From Roseinatronobacter sp. S2 (lineage in GTDB: Bacteria > Pseudomonadota > Alphaproteobacteria > Rhodobacterales > Rhodobacteraceae), in NCBI RefSeq assembly GCF_029581395.1, contig NZ_CP121113.1, forward strand, positions 862,501-926,500: a DNA stretch of 64,000 bases, read 5' to 3'. Both the position numbers and the translations under genes were made by a program. The notes beneath the pieces are model-generated. The model saw only the letters and a program-made list of their open reading frames with translations, searched no databases and was not told the DNA's origin. How positions within the stretch are numbered: position 1 is the stretch's first letter; every line of letters starts with the position of its first letter. Shown here piece by piece: positions 43,660 through 52,172 of this stretch.

Positions 43660-46600
43660 CTAGACCGTGTTGAAGCCCAGTATTTCGTTGGCACTGATGC
43701 CGGACAGGTCGCCAAGGCCGGTGAAACTGGCCATGATCTCGGCGCTTGCATCGTTCTCATCGGCATAGGTAACCCGCGCCAAAGCCGCGTTCGTGCCGTC
43801 CGTGGCCAGCAGGTAGATGAAGTCACCCCCTGCTTCGCCGACGAGCCCTTCGGCAGCGGTTGCCAGATCACCTGCTGTCAGCCCAGTAAGGTCAAATGTC
43901 AGCACCACAAAACCGGTATCCGTGCCCAATGTGCCGCCATCGCCCAAAGCCTGAAAATCCGTGCCAGCGCCGCGCAATGTGCTGTTGTCCAGACCCGCAA
44001 AGCCGATGCGGTCGGGCAGGGCGGTGTTCAGTGACGAAAAGCCAGTGATCGTATCGAGCCCGTTTGCTGTCGGGTCGGCCTCGAATATCACCGTATTCAC
44101 GCCCCCCGCCGACATATCGATTGTGTCATCGCCACCACGGCCGCGGATCAGCGTGTCGGTATTGGTCGCCGTAAGGGTGTCATCGCCGTTCGTGCCGATA
44201 AAGGTGGTTGCGACCAGACCTTGATCATTTTCCAATGACAAGGTCAGTATTTCTGCCCCTGCATTCAGGTCACGCATCGTGAAAGCAACACGCGCGTCTT
44301 CTGGGTTGGGAACTGCGATTGTTCCGAAGGTTGTATCTTCCACCCAAACGCCCGCAAACTCTATCCTGCCATTCGCCAACTCTGAAAAATCGGTATTGCT
44401 GAGAGCGAGCGTGCCGAATGTGTTGTTATACCCCGGCTGCGGCAAGGGTGACGCCTGAACAGGTGAGAGGTATTGTAGCCCGGAAATATCAAAGATCATG
44501 GTATCCCCCAACGCGTATGCTGCGTCAGTCAGCAAGGGAGAGCCAAGTTCAACGTATACCCCGAAACGTATGTCGTCCCCATCACGCGATATTTCCGTAA
44601 TATAGGTGTCAGAGGCCGAATATGGCACGACATCTAGCGTTGCGGGCGTTCCTGCCGCGTTGCCTGCAAGGTCCGACACTGTCGCACTGGCGACAAAAGC
44701 GGCGCCGGGGGCAAGCGCGTTCAATGCACTGGACGGTATCGGGGTATCCAGCGCCCATGTGTTCAGCCCTCCACCCCCGTCAACCACAGTGCCGGTATAG
44801 GTCTGCCCCTCGAAGGTGACGGTTACGATCTGCCCTGCTTCGGCGTCGGTTGTGCCGCTCAGGGTCAGCGGGCCTTGGCTGCGGTCATAGACGCCTTCAT
44901 CCCCGACAGCATCGAAGGCAATGACCGGCGGTGTCAGATCCGCTGTTGCTGTGACCGGGGTGGATGTTCCGGTGTTGCTTGCCGCGTCATCGGCACTCGC
45001 AACAATGCTGATTGCGCCTTCCAGCAGGAGTGCCAGATCATACGCGCCGCCGTCGCCTTCAAACACCGCGCTCCAGTCGCCATTGGCGGCTGTTACGCCC
45101 GTTGCGGTGGCGGTGAAGGCCCCGGCCGTCAGCGTCACTGTCACAGTCGTATTCTCGGGCAGGTCGGACCCGCCCGACACAGTGATGCCCGCGTCGCGTT
45201 CGTCGATATTGATGAAATCGCCAATCGCCTCGCCCCCGCTTTCGACACTGGCAATGGTAACGTTGGGCGCGATGAAATCTGTGGGCATGGTGGTGGGTGC
45301 GGTGGTGGTGCCGTTGCCGTTGGCATCCGTCACTTCGGCGGTCACGCTGATCTGGGTGGTGCCATTGGGCAGCGTGTCCAGACTGCCAGCCGCGAAATCC
45401 GCCTGCCATGTGCCGCCCGAGACTGTGCCGGTGGCGGTTGCGGTGAAACCATTGCCATCGGTCAGGATGACGGTCACGGTCTGGCCGTCGGCATTTGATG
45501 TGCCGTTGATTTCCAGCCCTGCCGCGCGTTCGTCAATGTTGATCACGCCGTTCAGATCGGTGCCACCGGTGCCTTCAATATCGCCTATCGCCAGTTCCGG
45601 CGGGGTAAGGGCAAGGGTCAGGTCTGTTGTCACATTCCCTGAAGGGTTGCCGATATCGTTGGTGCCGCTTGCCGTGAAGGTAATATCGCCCGCACCTGCC
45701 GAAATCAGGTTGTCTGAGCCGTCAAAGGCGGGCGCCGCGCCGGTTGCGGCCTCGATCAGGGCGAAGACATCTTCGCGTGCAATGTTATGGGTGAATGCAT
45801 TGCCGGTCACAGTAACGATGATATCGCTGATGCCAGCCGCGCTGATGGTGATCTGGTCATTATCCGCAAAACCGGTCGTGGTGCCGCTGATCGTCAATTC
45901 CGCCACGTTGCTTTCGGCAATGTTCAGGATATCGTCGCCCGCGAGTGTGGCGAAGGTGATGGTCGGGGGCGTCAGATTCACCGTGGCTGTTGCAGGGGCA
46001 GATGTGCCGGTGTTGTTTGCCGCATCGGTGACGCTGGCGGTGAATTCCGGCGTTGTGCCATTTCCGAGGGCCAAACCGTCGGGCATGGTGGCGGTCCAGC
46101 TTCCGTCAGGTTGGACTGTGCCTGTCCCTGTGCCACCGGCCACACCTGTGATCGTGACTGTAACTGTGCGCCCCGCCTCGGACACATCCGTTGTGCCGCT
46201 GACGGTGAAACCCTGATCCTGCTCGGGGATGTTTATGATATCGTCGCCTGCGATCTGGGTGATCTGCACATTTGGCGCGATGGTGTCCTTGGTGAATGTC
46301 AGTTCAGCAGCGTCATCGGCGGGGTTGCCTGCTACGTCACTGACCATGGCCGAAATGGTGACCGCGCCTTCGGCAAGCGAGGCGATCTGCGCGACTGTCA
46401 GATCAACGCTCCAGCCGCCAGGTGCTGCGCCATCTGCGGTGTCGGTCAGGGTGATGGTGGTCGTCCCGTCGGTCACAGTCACAGTGACCAGTTGCCCTTG
46501 GGCCCCCGGTGCGGTGCCGTTTATGGTCTGTGTGGTGCCAGCCTCGGTATTGTTCAGGAAGGTGTCGCCTGCGCCCGCGTCAAGAAAGCCCGGCTCGGTG

Positions 46601-49600
46601 ATGGTGATGTCAGGCGCGACCGTGTCCACGATGAAGGTCGCGGTGGCAGGGGCAAGCGGTGGGTTACCTGCGGCGCTGTTCACTGTCGCGCTGAGTGTGG
46701 CAGTGCCTTCGGCCAGAAGTTCCAGTATGTCTGTAGGGATGGGGATGGACCATGCGCCAGTCGTCGCGTCCGTATCGCCGGTAAATGTATGAACGACACT
46801 ATTGTCGTCTGTCACCGTCAACGTTACCGTCTGGTCATTCGCGCCGGTGGAGGTGCCGGAAATTGTCTGCTGGCTGTCGGTATCCAGCGCGTTCAGGAAG
46901 CTGCCGAAGGGTAATGCGCCTATATCAATGGTCGGGTTGTTGAAATCTGTGGAATAATCGCGCGTTGTCGTTGCGTTAACCCCCTCGAAATCGTCAACAC
47001 TGGCAGATACCGTGAAGGTGCGATTGTTTACTCCTGTGGCGAAGGAACCGTTCGGAATGGTCGTAGACCATACCCCTGTTACTGGATCGGCGGTGACAGT
47101 CTGGCTGAAAATCGGAATGCCGGGTGGGTCTTCGATAGTTACGGTTACGGGTTGTCCCTCTGCGCCAGAAGCCGTGCCGCTGATCTCCACCCCGCCCGCA
47201 TCATCACGTTCGGCGATATTGATGATGTCATCACCTGCGATAGCGTTGATCGAAATGCTGGGGCCTGTCAGGTCCACGTTCAGGGTGGGGCCAGTCGCCA
47301 CACCGGACGGGTTGCCCGCCTGATCGGACACCTGCGCGGTGATGCCTGTAATCGTGTCGCCTGTATCAACCCCTGTGAAGGCCCCCGCTGGAATGTTGGC
47401 CGTCCAGTTGCCACCTGCCACCGGATTGCTAGGGTAATCAACGCCATTAAAGGTGACGGTGACAATCTGTCCGTCCTCGGCATTGGTGGTGCCGGTCACG
47501 TCCAGCCCGTTTGCCTCGTTCAGTTTGCTGAACTGGTTGTTTCCGGCCAGCGGGTCGTTGATTGCGATGGTGGGCGCGATCAGATCGACCGTGCCGCCGA
47601 AACCGGCAGAGGTGCCCATGTTGCCAATGGCGTTTTCGACGGCTGCGGTGGCGGTGATTGCGCCATCGGTGAAGCCCGCAAGCTGCGCAGGCGTGAAGGA
47701 GGCGGTGAATGTGCCGCCTGCCTGCACCTGCACGGTCGTCGTCGCTGTGGTGCCGCCCTGGGTCAGCGTGACGTCTACTTCGCGTCCGACCTCGGCATCG
47801 GTTGTGCCGGTGACGGTGATTCCGTCCTCGGCGCGTTCGTTGATATTGATAAACCCGTCCCCGCCGATCTGGGTGACCGCGATGGTGGGTTCGGTCAGGT
47901 TCACTGTGGCTGTTGCAGGGGCAGATGTGCCGGTGTTGTTTGCCGCATCGGTGACGCTGGCGGTGAATTCCGGCGTTGTGCCATTTCCGAGCGCCAAACC
48001 GTCGGGCATATTGGCGGTCCAGCTTCCGTCAGGTTGGACTGTGCCTGTCCCTGTGCCACCGGCCACACCTGTGATCGTGACTGTAACTGTGCGCCCCGCC
48101 TCGGACACATCCGTTGTGCCGCTGACGGTGAAACCCTGATCCTGCTCGGGGATATTGATGATATCGTCGCCTGCGATCTGGGTGATCGCGACATTTGGCG
48201 CGATGGTGTCGACTGTGAAATCAACTGTGGCCGGGCTGGCAGGCGGGTTGTTGAAGTTGTCGGTCACAGTGGCCGATAGGGTTGCCGTGCCTTCGGCGAG
48301 CGCCTGAAGCGTGCCGGTTGGCAGGTCGATGGACCACAGGCCGGTGACTGCGTCCGTGGTTTCGGTGAAGGTTGTGACAGCCCCCGCAGCATCGGTCACG
48401 GTCAGGGTGACGGTCCGGCCATTCGCGCCATCGGTTGTGCCGTCGACCGTCTGGGCGGTGCCAGTGTCGTCAAGGTTCAGGAAATCACCGAAGGGCAGGG
48501 CGATAATGCCGATTGTGGGGGGCGTCAGGTCGACATCGACACTTGCGCTGCCCGTGTCCGAGTTGCGCGCAAGGTCGAATACCGTGACCTCGACAGTGAT
48601 ATTTCCATCGGGCAGGTCTTGCAGCGCGCTGGCGGGCACAGTGACCGACCATGTGTCTGCCGTGACAGTTCCGCTGTGGGGGACACCGTCGAGGGTGACA
48701 ATCACTTCCGCGCCATCTTCCGCGCCGGAACTTGTGCCGGTGATGACCAGATCATTTTGTGAATCAGCGATGTTGATCTGACCATCATCCGCGATCGGGG
48801 TGTCGATGCTGACAAGGGTTGGCGCATCGGTATCCACCGTGATGGTCACGGTTTGTGTCCCGCGCGGGTTGCCTGTCGGGTTGCCGGTGCCGTCGTCATT
48901 AAAGGCCTGAATGACGATCTGGTAGTCGCCATCCGGCAGGTCCAGTCCGGTGTTGCCAAACGCAGGAAGGGTGATTGTGTAATTGCCGTCGATATCTGCG
49001 GCGCCTTGAAACACATAGGGTTCGCCCAAACCATCCAGCAGCGGATCGCCATTCGCATCATTCAAGGTGATCCGCACGATGGAATCGGCGGGCGCAATGC
49101 CGGTAAACGCCTGGGCAGACAAAACCATGCCCGCATTCACGGCCAATGGACTGTCGGGATTGCTGTCAAAACTTGCGCCGCGCACAGGCGGGGGCGGGCT
49201 GCTGCCTGACGACGACGACCCTGCATCTGACCCGCCACCACCACCTGTTGCGGCCGCTGCGGCGGCGGCCGCGCCGCCGGCAAGGGCTGCAAGTGTCCCC
49301 GTCCCAACTGCCGCTGCGCCGATGCCCGCCAAGGATGCCACCAGTTCCGCAGCAGCGGCAGAAATCGCAACCGCGCCATTGGCCATGACCGTCACTTCGG
49401 CGGCGGCGATGGTGACGACCTGCCCGTTGGACAGGGCGATCTGCAAGCTGCCGTCAGGGTTGAAGGCCAGATTTGACACACCGTCAATTGTGCTGACCAG
49501 AACCGGCCCTTGCTGCGCCTGCGCGCTGGTGGCCGCCAGCAGCGGCAGGAAGATCAACCCGCCTGCTGAAAGCAGGCTGATGCTGCGCCCACGGTTTTCC

Positions 49601-49722
49601 AGCCAGTCGCGCAGGAATGCCCGCCGCCTTTCATTCAACGCCCCCTGTTGCAGGACCTTCATGTCGGAACTGTCAACGGCAACGACCTGTATATCTGCGT
49701 CAGCGGCGGTGAAGCGTTTCAT
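43660..49722 (-). CDS. Giant BapA-like type I secreted adhesin with tandem Ig-like repeats
   Basis: 2020 residues. The N-terminus (1-165) resembles the BapA prefix: IQVVAVDSSDMKVLQQG, a hydrophobic LLSAGGLIFLPLLAATSAQA, then an Ala/Gly-rich stretch. About 13 bacterial Ig-like repeats of 100-120 residues follow, each opening like APTIAITQIAGDDIINIPE and ending AxxTVDxT. The C-terminus holds a short RTX-like segment (GTNGDDTLTATNTDTLIRGR then GGDDTIDM), typical of T1SS substrates. It is upstream of, and on the same strand as, the SapC/TolC/LapB/HlyD genes that should export it. Two Ig repeats are near-identical at DNA level. The length would allow cell-cell or surface attachment. Confidence 0.92.
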   Translation of the reverse strand: MKRFTAADADIQVVAVDSSDMKVLQQGALNERRRAFLRDWLENRGRSISLLSAGGLIFLPLLAATSAQAQQGPVLVSTIDGVSNLAFNPDGSLQIALSNGQVVTIAAAEVTVMANGAVAISAAAAELVASLAGIGAAAVGTGTLAALAGGAAAAAAAATGGGGGSDAGSSSSGSSPPPPVRGASFDSNPDSPLAVNAGMVLSAQAFTGIAPADSIVRITLNDANGDPLLDGLGEPYVFQGAADIDGNYTITLPAFGNTGLDLPDGDYQIVIQAFNDDGTGNPTGNPRGTQTVTITVDTDAPTLVSIDTPIADDGQINIADSQNDLVITGTSSGAEDGAEVIVTLDGVPHSGTVTADTWSVTVPASALQDLPDGNITVEVTVFDLARNSDTGSASVDVDLTPPTIGIIALPFGDFLNLDDTGTAQTVDGTTDGANGRTVTLTVTDAAGAVTTFTETTDAVTGLWSIDLPTGTLQALAEGTATLSATVTDNFNNPPASPATVDFTVDTIAPNVAITQIAGDDIINIPEQDQGFTVSGTTDVSEAGRTVTVTITGVAGGTGTGTVQPDGSWTANMPDGLALGNGTTPEFTASVTDAANNTGTSAPATATVNLTEPTIAVTQIGGDGFININERAEDGITVTGTTDAEVGREVDVTLTQGGTTATTTVQVQAGGTFTASFTPAQLAGFTDGAITATAAVENAIGNMGTSAGFGGTVDLIAPTIAINDPLAGNNQFSKLNEANGLDVTGTTNAEDGQIVTVTFNGVDYPSNPVAGGNWTANIPAGAFTGVDTGDTITGITAQVSDQAGNPSGVATGPTLNVDLTGPSISINAIAGDDIINIAERDDAGGVEISGTASGAEGQPVTVTIEDPPGIPIFSQTVTADPVTGVWSTTIPNGSFATGVNNRTFTVSASVDDFEGVNATTTRDYSTDFNNPTIDIGALPFGSFLNALDTDSQQTISGTSTGANDQTVTLTVTDDNSVVHTFTGDTDATTGAWSIPIPTDILELLAEGTATLSATVNSAAGNPPLAPATATFIVDTVAPDITITEPGFLDAGAGDTFLNNTEAGTTQTINGTAPGAQGQLVTVTVTDGTTTITLTDTADGAAPGGWSVDLTVAQIASLAEGAVTISAMVSDVAGNPADDAAELTFTKDTIAPNVQITQIAGDDIINIPEQDQGFTVSGTTDVSEAGRTVTVTITGVAGGTGTGTVQPDGSWTATMPDGLALGNGTTPEFTASVTDAANNTGTSAPATATVNLTPPTITFATLAGDDILNIAESNVAELTISGTTTGFADNDQITISAAGISDIIVTVTGNAFTHNIAREDVFALIEAATGAAPAFDGSDNLISAGAGDITFTASGTNDIGNPSGNVTTDLTLALTPPELAIGDIEGTGGTDLNGVINIDERAAGLEINGTSNADGQTVTVILTDGNGFTATATGTVSGGTWQADFAAGSLDTLPNGTTQISVTAEVTDANGNGTTTAPTTMPTDFIAPNVTIASVESGGEAIGDFINIDERDAGITVSGGSDLPENTTVTVTLTAGAFTATATGVTAANGDWSAVFEGDGGAYDLALLLEGAISIVASADDAASNTGTSTPVTATADLTPPVIAFDAVGDEGVYDRSQGPLTLSGTTDAEAGQIVTVTFEGQTYTGTVVDGGGGLNTWALDTPIPSSALNALAPGAAFVASATVSDLAGNAAGTPATLDVVPYSASDTYITEISRDGDDIRFGVYVELGSPLLTDAAYALGDTMIFDISGLQYLSPVQASPLPQPGYNNTFGTLALSNTDFSELANGRIEFAGVWVEDTTFGTIAVPNPEDARVAFTMRDLNAGAEILTLSLENDQGLVATTFIGTNGDDTLTATNTDTLIRGRGGDDTIDMSAGGVNTVIFEADPTANGLDTITGFSSLNTALPDRIGFAGLDNSTLRGAGTDFQALGDGGTLGTDTGFVVLTFDLTGLTAGDLATAAEGLVGEAGGDFIYLLATDGTNAALARVTYADENDASAEIMASFTGLGDLSGISANEILGFNTV
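45983..46287 (-). repeat. 305-bp direct repeat inside the adhesin gene, copy 1
   Basis: This segment matches 47906-48210 with about 8 differences by eye (about 97% identity). It encodes one Ig-like module containing ITQIAGDDIINIPEQDQGFT. Confidence 0.9.
47906..48210 (-). repeat. 305-bp direct repeat inside the adhesin gene, copy 2
   Basis: Second copy of the segment at 45983-46287. The offset of 1923 bases is exactly 641 codons, so recombination between copies keeps the reading frame. Confidence 0.9.
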
Positions 49723-50276
49723 TATGCACTCCAGAAAATGGGACTTTGTGGAAATTTTGTTGTGTCGTGATCTGGTAGCGAACTACCAATGCTCAATCAT
49801 TCTGGGCTTCGTACCCGGAAATTTTGAAAACTGATTTTTCAGAAATAAAGCTGCATCGGTCCCCCGCGCCTGGGTCATGTATCAAAGCAGAAAGTATAAA
49901 ATCAGATTACAGTGAGTTACTTTGCAATTATATGAATATCGTGTGCGACTCAACCCTCACGGTGCGTGCAGGGCGGGCAGGAGTGTCTTTTTTGTTGCCC
50001 CGCCGTGCGTTTGTGCCGCCCTGCGGGTTTGGGACACTTCAGGCATGGCCAGATTTTAGCCGCACGCCGTTGCACGCCGCGTCGTTTTGGTGCGCGCGTG
50101 CTTGGCGAAGGGGCGTCATTGGGCCGGAACCTGCGCCATCTTGACGGTGTGTTCATGATCAGGGCGCAGTTTTGAAACCCCGTTGGGTGCGTAAACTGTT
50201 GGTTTGGACGGGTGCAGGGCGCCAGATGGCGGGATACCACTTGCGCTTTTGGCCCAAGCGCCGGAAAACTACCTAT
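49723..50276. other. Long intergenic region between adhesin and modE-like genes
   Basis: About 550 bases with no supported gene. The half nearer the adhesin (49740-49945) is markedly AT-rich compared with its surroundings and probably holds the adhesin promoter. TGGTAG-CGAA-CTACCA at 49773-49788 is a perfect 6-4-6 palindrome. A 9-base inverted repeat GCAGGGCGG/CCGCCCTGC (49968-49976, 50016-50024) encloses a TTTTTT run. Several ORFs of up to about 100 codons here overlap each other and lack ribosome binding sites. Confidence 0.5.
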
Positions 50277-50648
50277 ATGGAAAACGATACGGATTACCCG
50301 CGCCTGCGCATTAGAATTGTCCTTGGGCCGGCAGAGATGATTGGTCCGGGCAAGGCTGAATTGCTACAGCGGATTGGGCAGACCGGGTCCATCGCGGCAG
50401 CAGGGCGCGAGATGGGGATGAGTTACAAGCGCGCATGGGAATTGGTGGGCACATTGAACGCTATGTTTCGCGACCCGCTTGTGGACAGCACCCGCGGCGG
50501 GCCGGGGGGTGGCGGGGCAGTGCTGACGGATGCGGGACATACGGTTCTGGGCCTTTACCGTGCGTTCGAGCAAGACGTCGCCACCGCCGGAGCCGCGCGG
50601 CTGGACGCGTTGCAGGTGCTTCGCAGGGATATTCCCCACGAAAAATAA
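50277..50648 (+). CDS. ModE-like molybdate-responsive regulator, DNA-binding domain only
   Basis: The 123-residue protein has the LysR/ModE winged-helix: IGPGKAELLQRIGQTGSIAAAGREMGMSYKRAWELVGTLN, then the wing region LVDSTRGGPGGGGAVLTDAGHTVLGLYRAFE. It lacks the C-terminal MOP/DiMOP molybdate-binding domains of full ModE (about 260 residues), a short form found in some Proteobacteria. Start ATG 50277 is chosen by homology; upstream codons look non-coding. It stops 66 bases before modA, and probably controls it through the palindrome between them. Confidence 0.85.
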   Translation: MENDTDYPRLRIRIVLGPAEMIGPGKAELLQRIGQTGSIAAAGREMGMSYKRAWELVGTLNAMFRDPLVDSTRGGPGGGGAVLTDAGHTVLGLYRAFEQDVATAGAARLDALQVLRRDIPHEK

Positions 50649-50651
50649 CGA

Positions 50652-50698
50652 TTGACAGGCCGGACCCCATCCTGTCGATATGTTTCAGCAAACATATC
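50652..50698 (+). promoter_or_regulatory. modA promoter with ModE-type palindrome
   Basis: A consensus -35 TTGACA (50652-50657) begins 4 bases after the regulator stop. Overlapping the expected -10 region is a perfect 9-4-9 palindrome, GATATGTTT (50677-50685) and AAACATATC (50690-50698), resembling Mo-boxes. Placement implies repression of modABC when molybdate is plentiful. Confidence 0.6.
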
Positions 50699-50713
50699 AT
50701 CAGGGACGTGGCC

Positions 50714-51499
50714 ATGGTTTTCAACCGCAGACCGATTCTTGCGGCATTTGCGGCGGTCATGCTTGGGTCAGCAGCAGTGCAGGCACAGCAAGACGCACCG
50801 GTTGTGGCGGCCGCGTCGGATCTGCAATTTGCGGTTGCCGAAATAGCAGCGGCATTCACCGCCCAAACAGCCATGTCGGTGCGGCTGTCGATGGGATCGA
50901 CCGGCAATTTCGCCCGCCAGATCCGCGAGGGTGCCCCTTTCGAGATATTCATGGCCGCAGATGAACAATTCATCTTTGATCTGCATGCAGACGGGTTCAC
51001 CCCTGATCAGGGCGATCTTTACGCGCTGGGCAGGCTTGTCATCATGGTGCCCAACGGGTCCAGCCTGACGCCGGATGAAAACCTTGATCATCTGGCTGAA
51101 ATGCTGTCCGCAGGACAGATCACGCGCTTTTCCATCGCCAATCCTGATCATGCGCCCTACGGGATGCGTGCGCGCGAAGCACTGCGCACAAAGGGCATCT
51201 GGGATGAACTGCAACCTGTGATGGTTCTGGGGGAAAATGTCAGTCAGGCCGCGCAATTTGCGCTTTCGGGCAATGCCGAAGGGGGCATTCTTGCGTATTC
51301 ACTGGCTTTGGCCCCGCAGGTTGGCCCGCGCGGCAGCTATGCGCTTGTCCCTGATAGCTGGCATGAACCACTGCGCCAGCGCATGGTGCTGTTGAACAGT
51401 GCCGGACCAGTCGCCAAGGCGTTCTATGCCTATATGATGGAACCGGACGCGCGCGACATCATGGAACGCTACGGTTTTATGTTGCCACAGGACGAATGA
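50714..51499 (+). CDS. modA: Molybdate ABC transporter substrate-binding protein
   Basis: The 261-residue periplasmic protein has a signal peptide (MVFNRRPILAAFAAVMLGSA then AVQAQQ) and ModA motifs: VAAASDLQFAVAEIA with Ser for oxyanion binding, MGSTGNFARQIREGAPFEIFMAADE, FSIANPDHAPYGMRAREAL, GENVSQAAQFALSGNAEGGILAYSLAL. ATG 50714 is chosen because it opens directly into the signal peptide; a longer in-frame ORF starting at 50435 overlaps the regulator and is not credible. Confidence 0.95.
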   Translation: MVFNRRPILAAFAAVMLGSAAVQAQQDAPVVAAASDLQFAVAEIAAAFTAQTAMSVRLSMGSTGNFARQIREGAPFEIFMAADEQFIFDLHADGFTPDQGDLYALGRLVIMVPNGSSLTPDENLDHLAEMLSAGQITRFSIANPDHAPYGMRAREALRTKGIWDELQPVMVLGENVSQAAQFALSGNAEGGILAYSLALAPQVGPRGSYALVPDSWHEPLRQRMVLLNSAGPVAKAFYAYMMEPDARDIMERYGFMLPQDE

Positions 51500-51503
51500 T
51501 TCC

Positions 51504-52172
51504 ATGGACTGGACGGCGCTGTTTTTGTCGCTGCGACTGGCTGGCTGGACCGTGGTGATCCTGCTGCCGGTGTCCATCTTCATGGGCCGGTTTCTTGCAT
51601 ATCATCGTTTTCGCGGCAAGGGGCTGGTTGAAGCGCTGGTCATTCTGCCGCTGGTTCTGCCGCCCACAGTGCTTGGGTTTTATCTGCTGGTGGCGTTCGG
51701 GCGGGCATCACCCATCGGGCAGTTCTGGCAGGACACGTTTGGCCAGCAGCTTGTGTTCAGCTTTCAGGGGCTGGTTGTGGCGTCCGTGATCTTCAACCTG
51801 CCATTTGCCATCCAGCCCGCACAGCGCGGGTTCGAGGCGATTGCACCAGAAGTGCGCGAAGCGGCGGCCTGTTGTGGCCTGTCGCCCCTGCGCAGCTTGT
51901 GGAAAGTGGAACTGCCGCTGGCATGGCCGGGGCTTATGACGGCAATGGTGCTGACATTTGCCCATACGCTTGGCGAATTCGGCATCGTGTTGATGGTGGG
52001 CGGGTCCATCCCCGGTGAAACCAAGACCATCGCAATTGCCATATATGACCGTGTGCAGGGCTTTGATGATCGTGGCGCTGCGATGATGTCGGCGGTTTTG
52101 GTGGCAATCTCGCTTTTCGCGATTGCGATTACCTACTGGCTGTCCGCGCGCGTCGGACGAAGGCTGTCGTGA
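51504..52172 (+). CDS. modB: Molybdate ABC transporter permease
   Basis: The 222-residue membrane protein has five or so hydrophobic segments and ModB motifs: LPLVLPPTVLGFYLLVAFGR near residues 50-70, FNLPFAIQPAQRGFEAI, and the ABC coupling loop EAAACCGLSPLRSLWKVELPLAWPGL. HTLGEFGIVLMVGGSIPGET TK-type residues follow, as in ModB. It starts 4 bases after modA and overlaps modC at its end. Confidence 0.95.
   Translation: MDWTALFLSLRLAGWTVVILLPVSIFMGRFLAYHRFRGKGLVEALVILPLVLPPTVLGFYLLVAFGRASPIGQFWQDTFGQQLVFSFQGLVVASVIFNLPFAIQPAQRGFEAIAPEVREAAACCGLSPLRSLWKVELPLAWPGLMTAMVLTFAHTLGEFGIVLMVGGSIPGETKTIAIAIYDRVQGFDDRGAAMMSAVLVAISLFAIAITYWLSARVGRRLS

Noticed and set aside
44921..46216. 431-codon plus-strand ORF, and others like it up to 375 codons
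   Set aside because: These are opposite-strand shadows of the repetitive adhesin gene; their repeats mirror its Ig modules and they have no start signals.
50435..50713. Long N-terminal extension of ModA
   Set aside because: It overlaps the ModE-like gene and would bury the signal peptide that begins at 50714.
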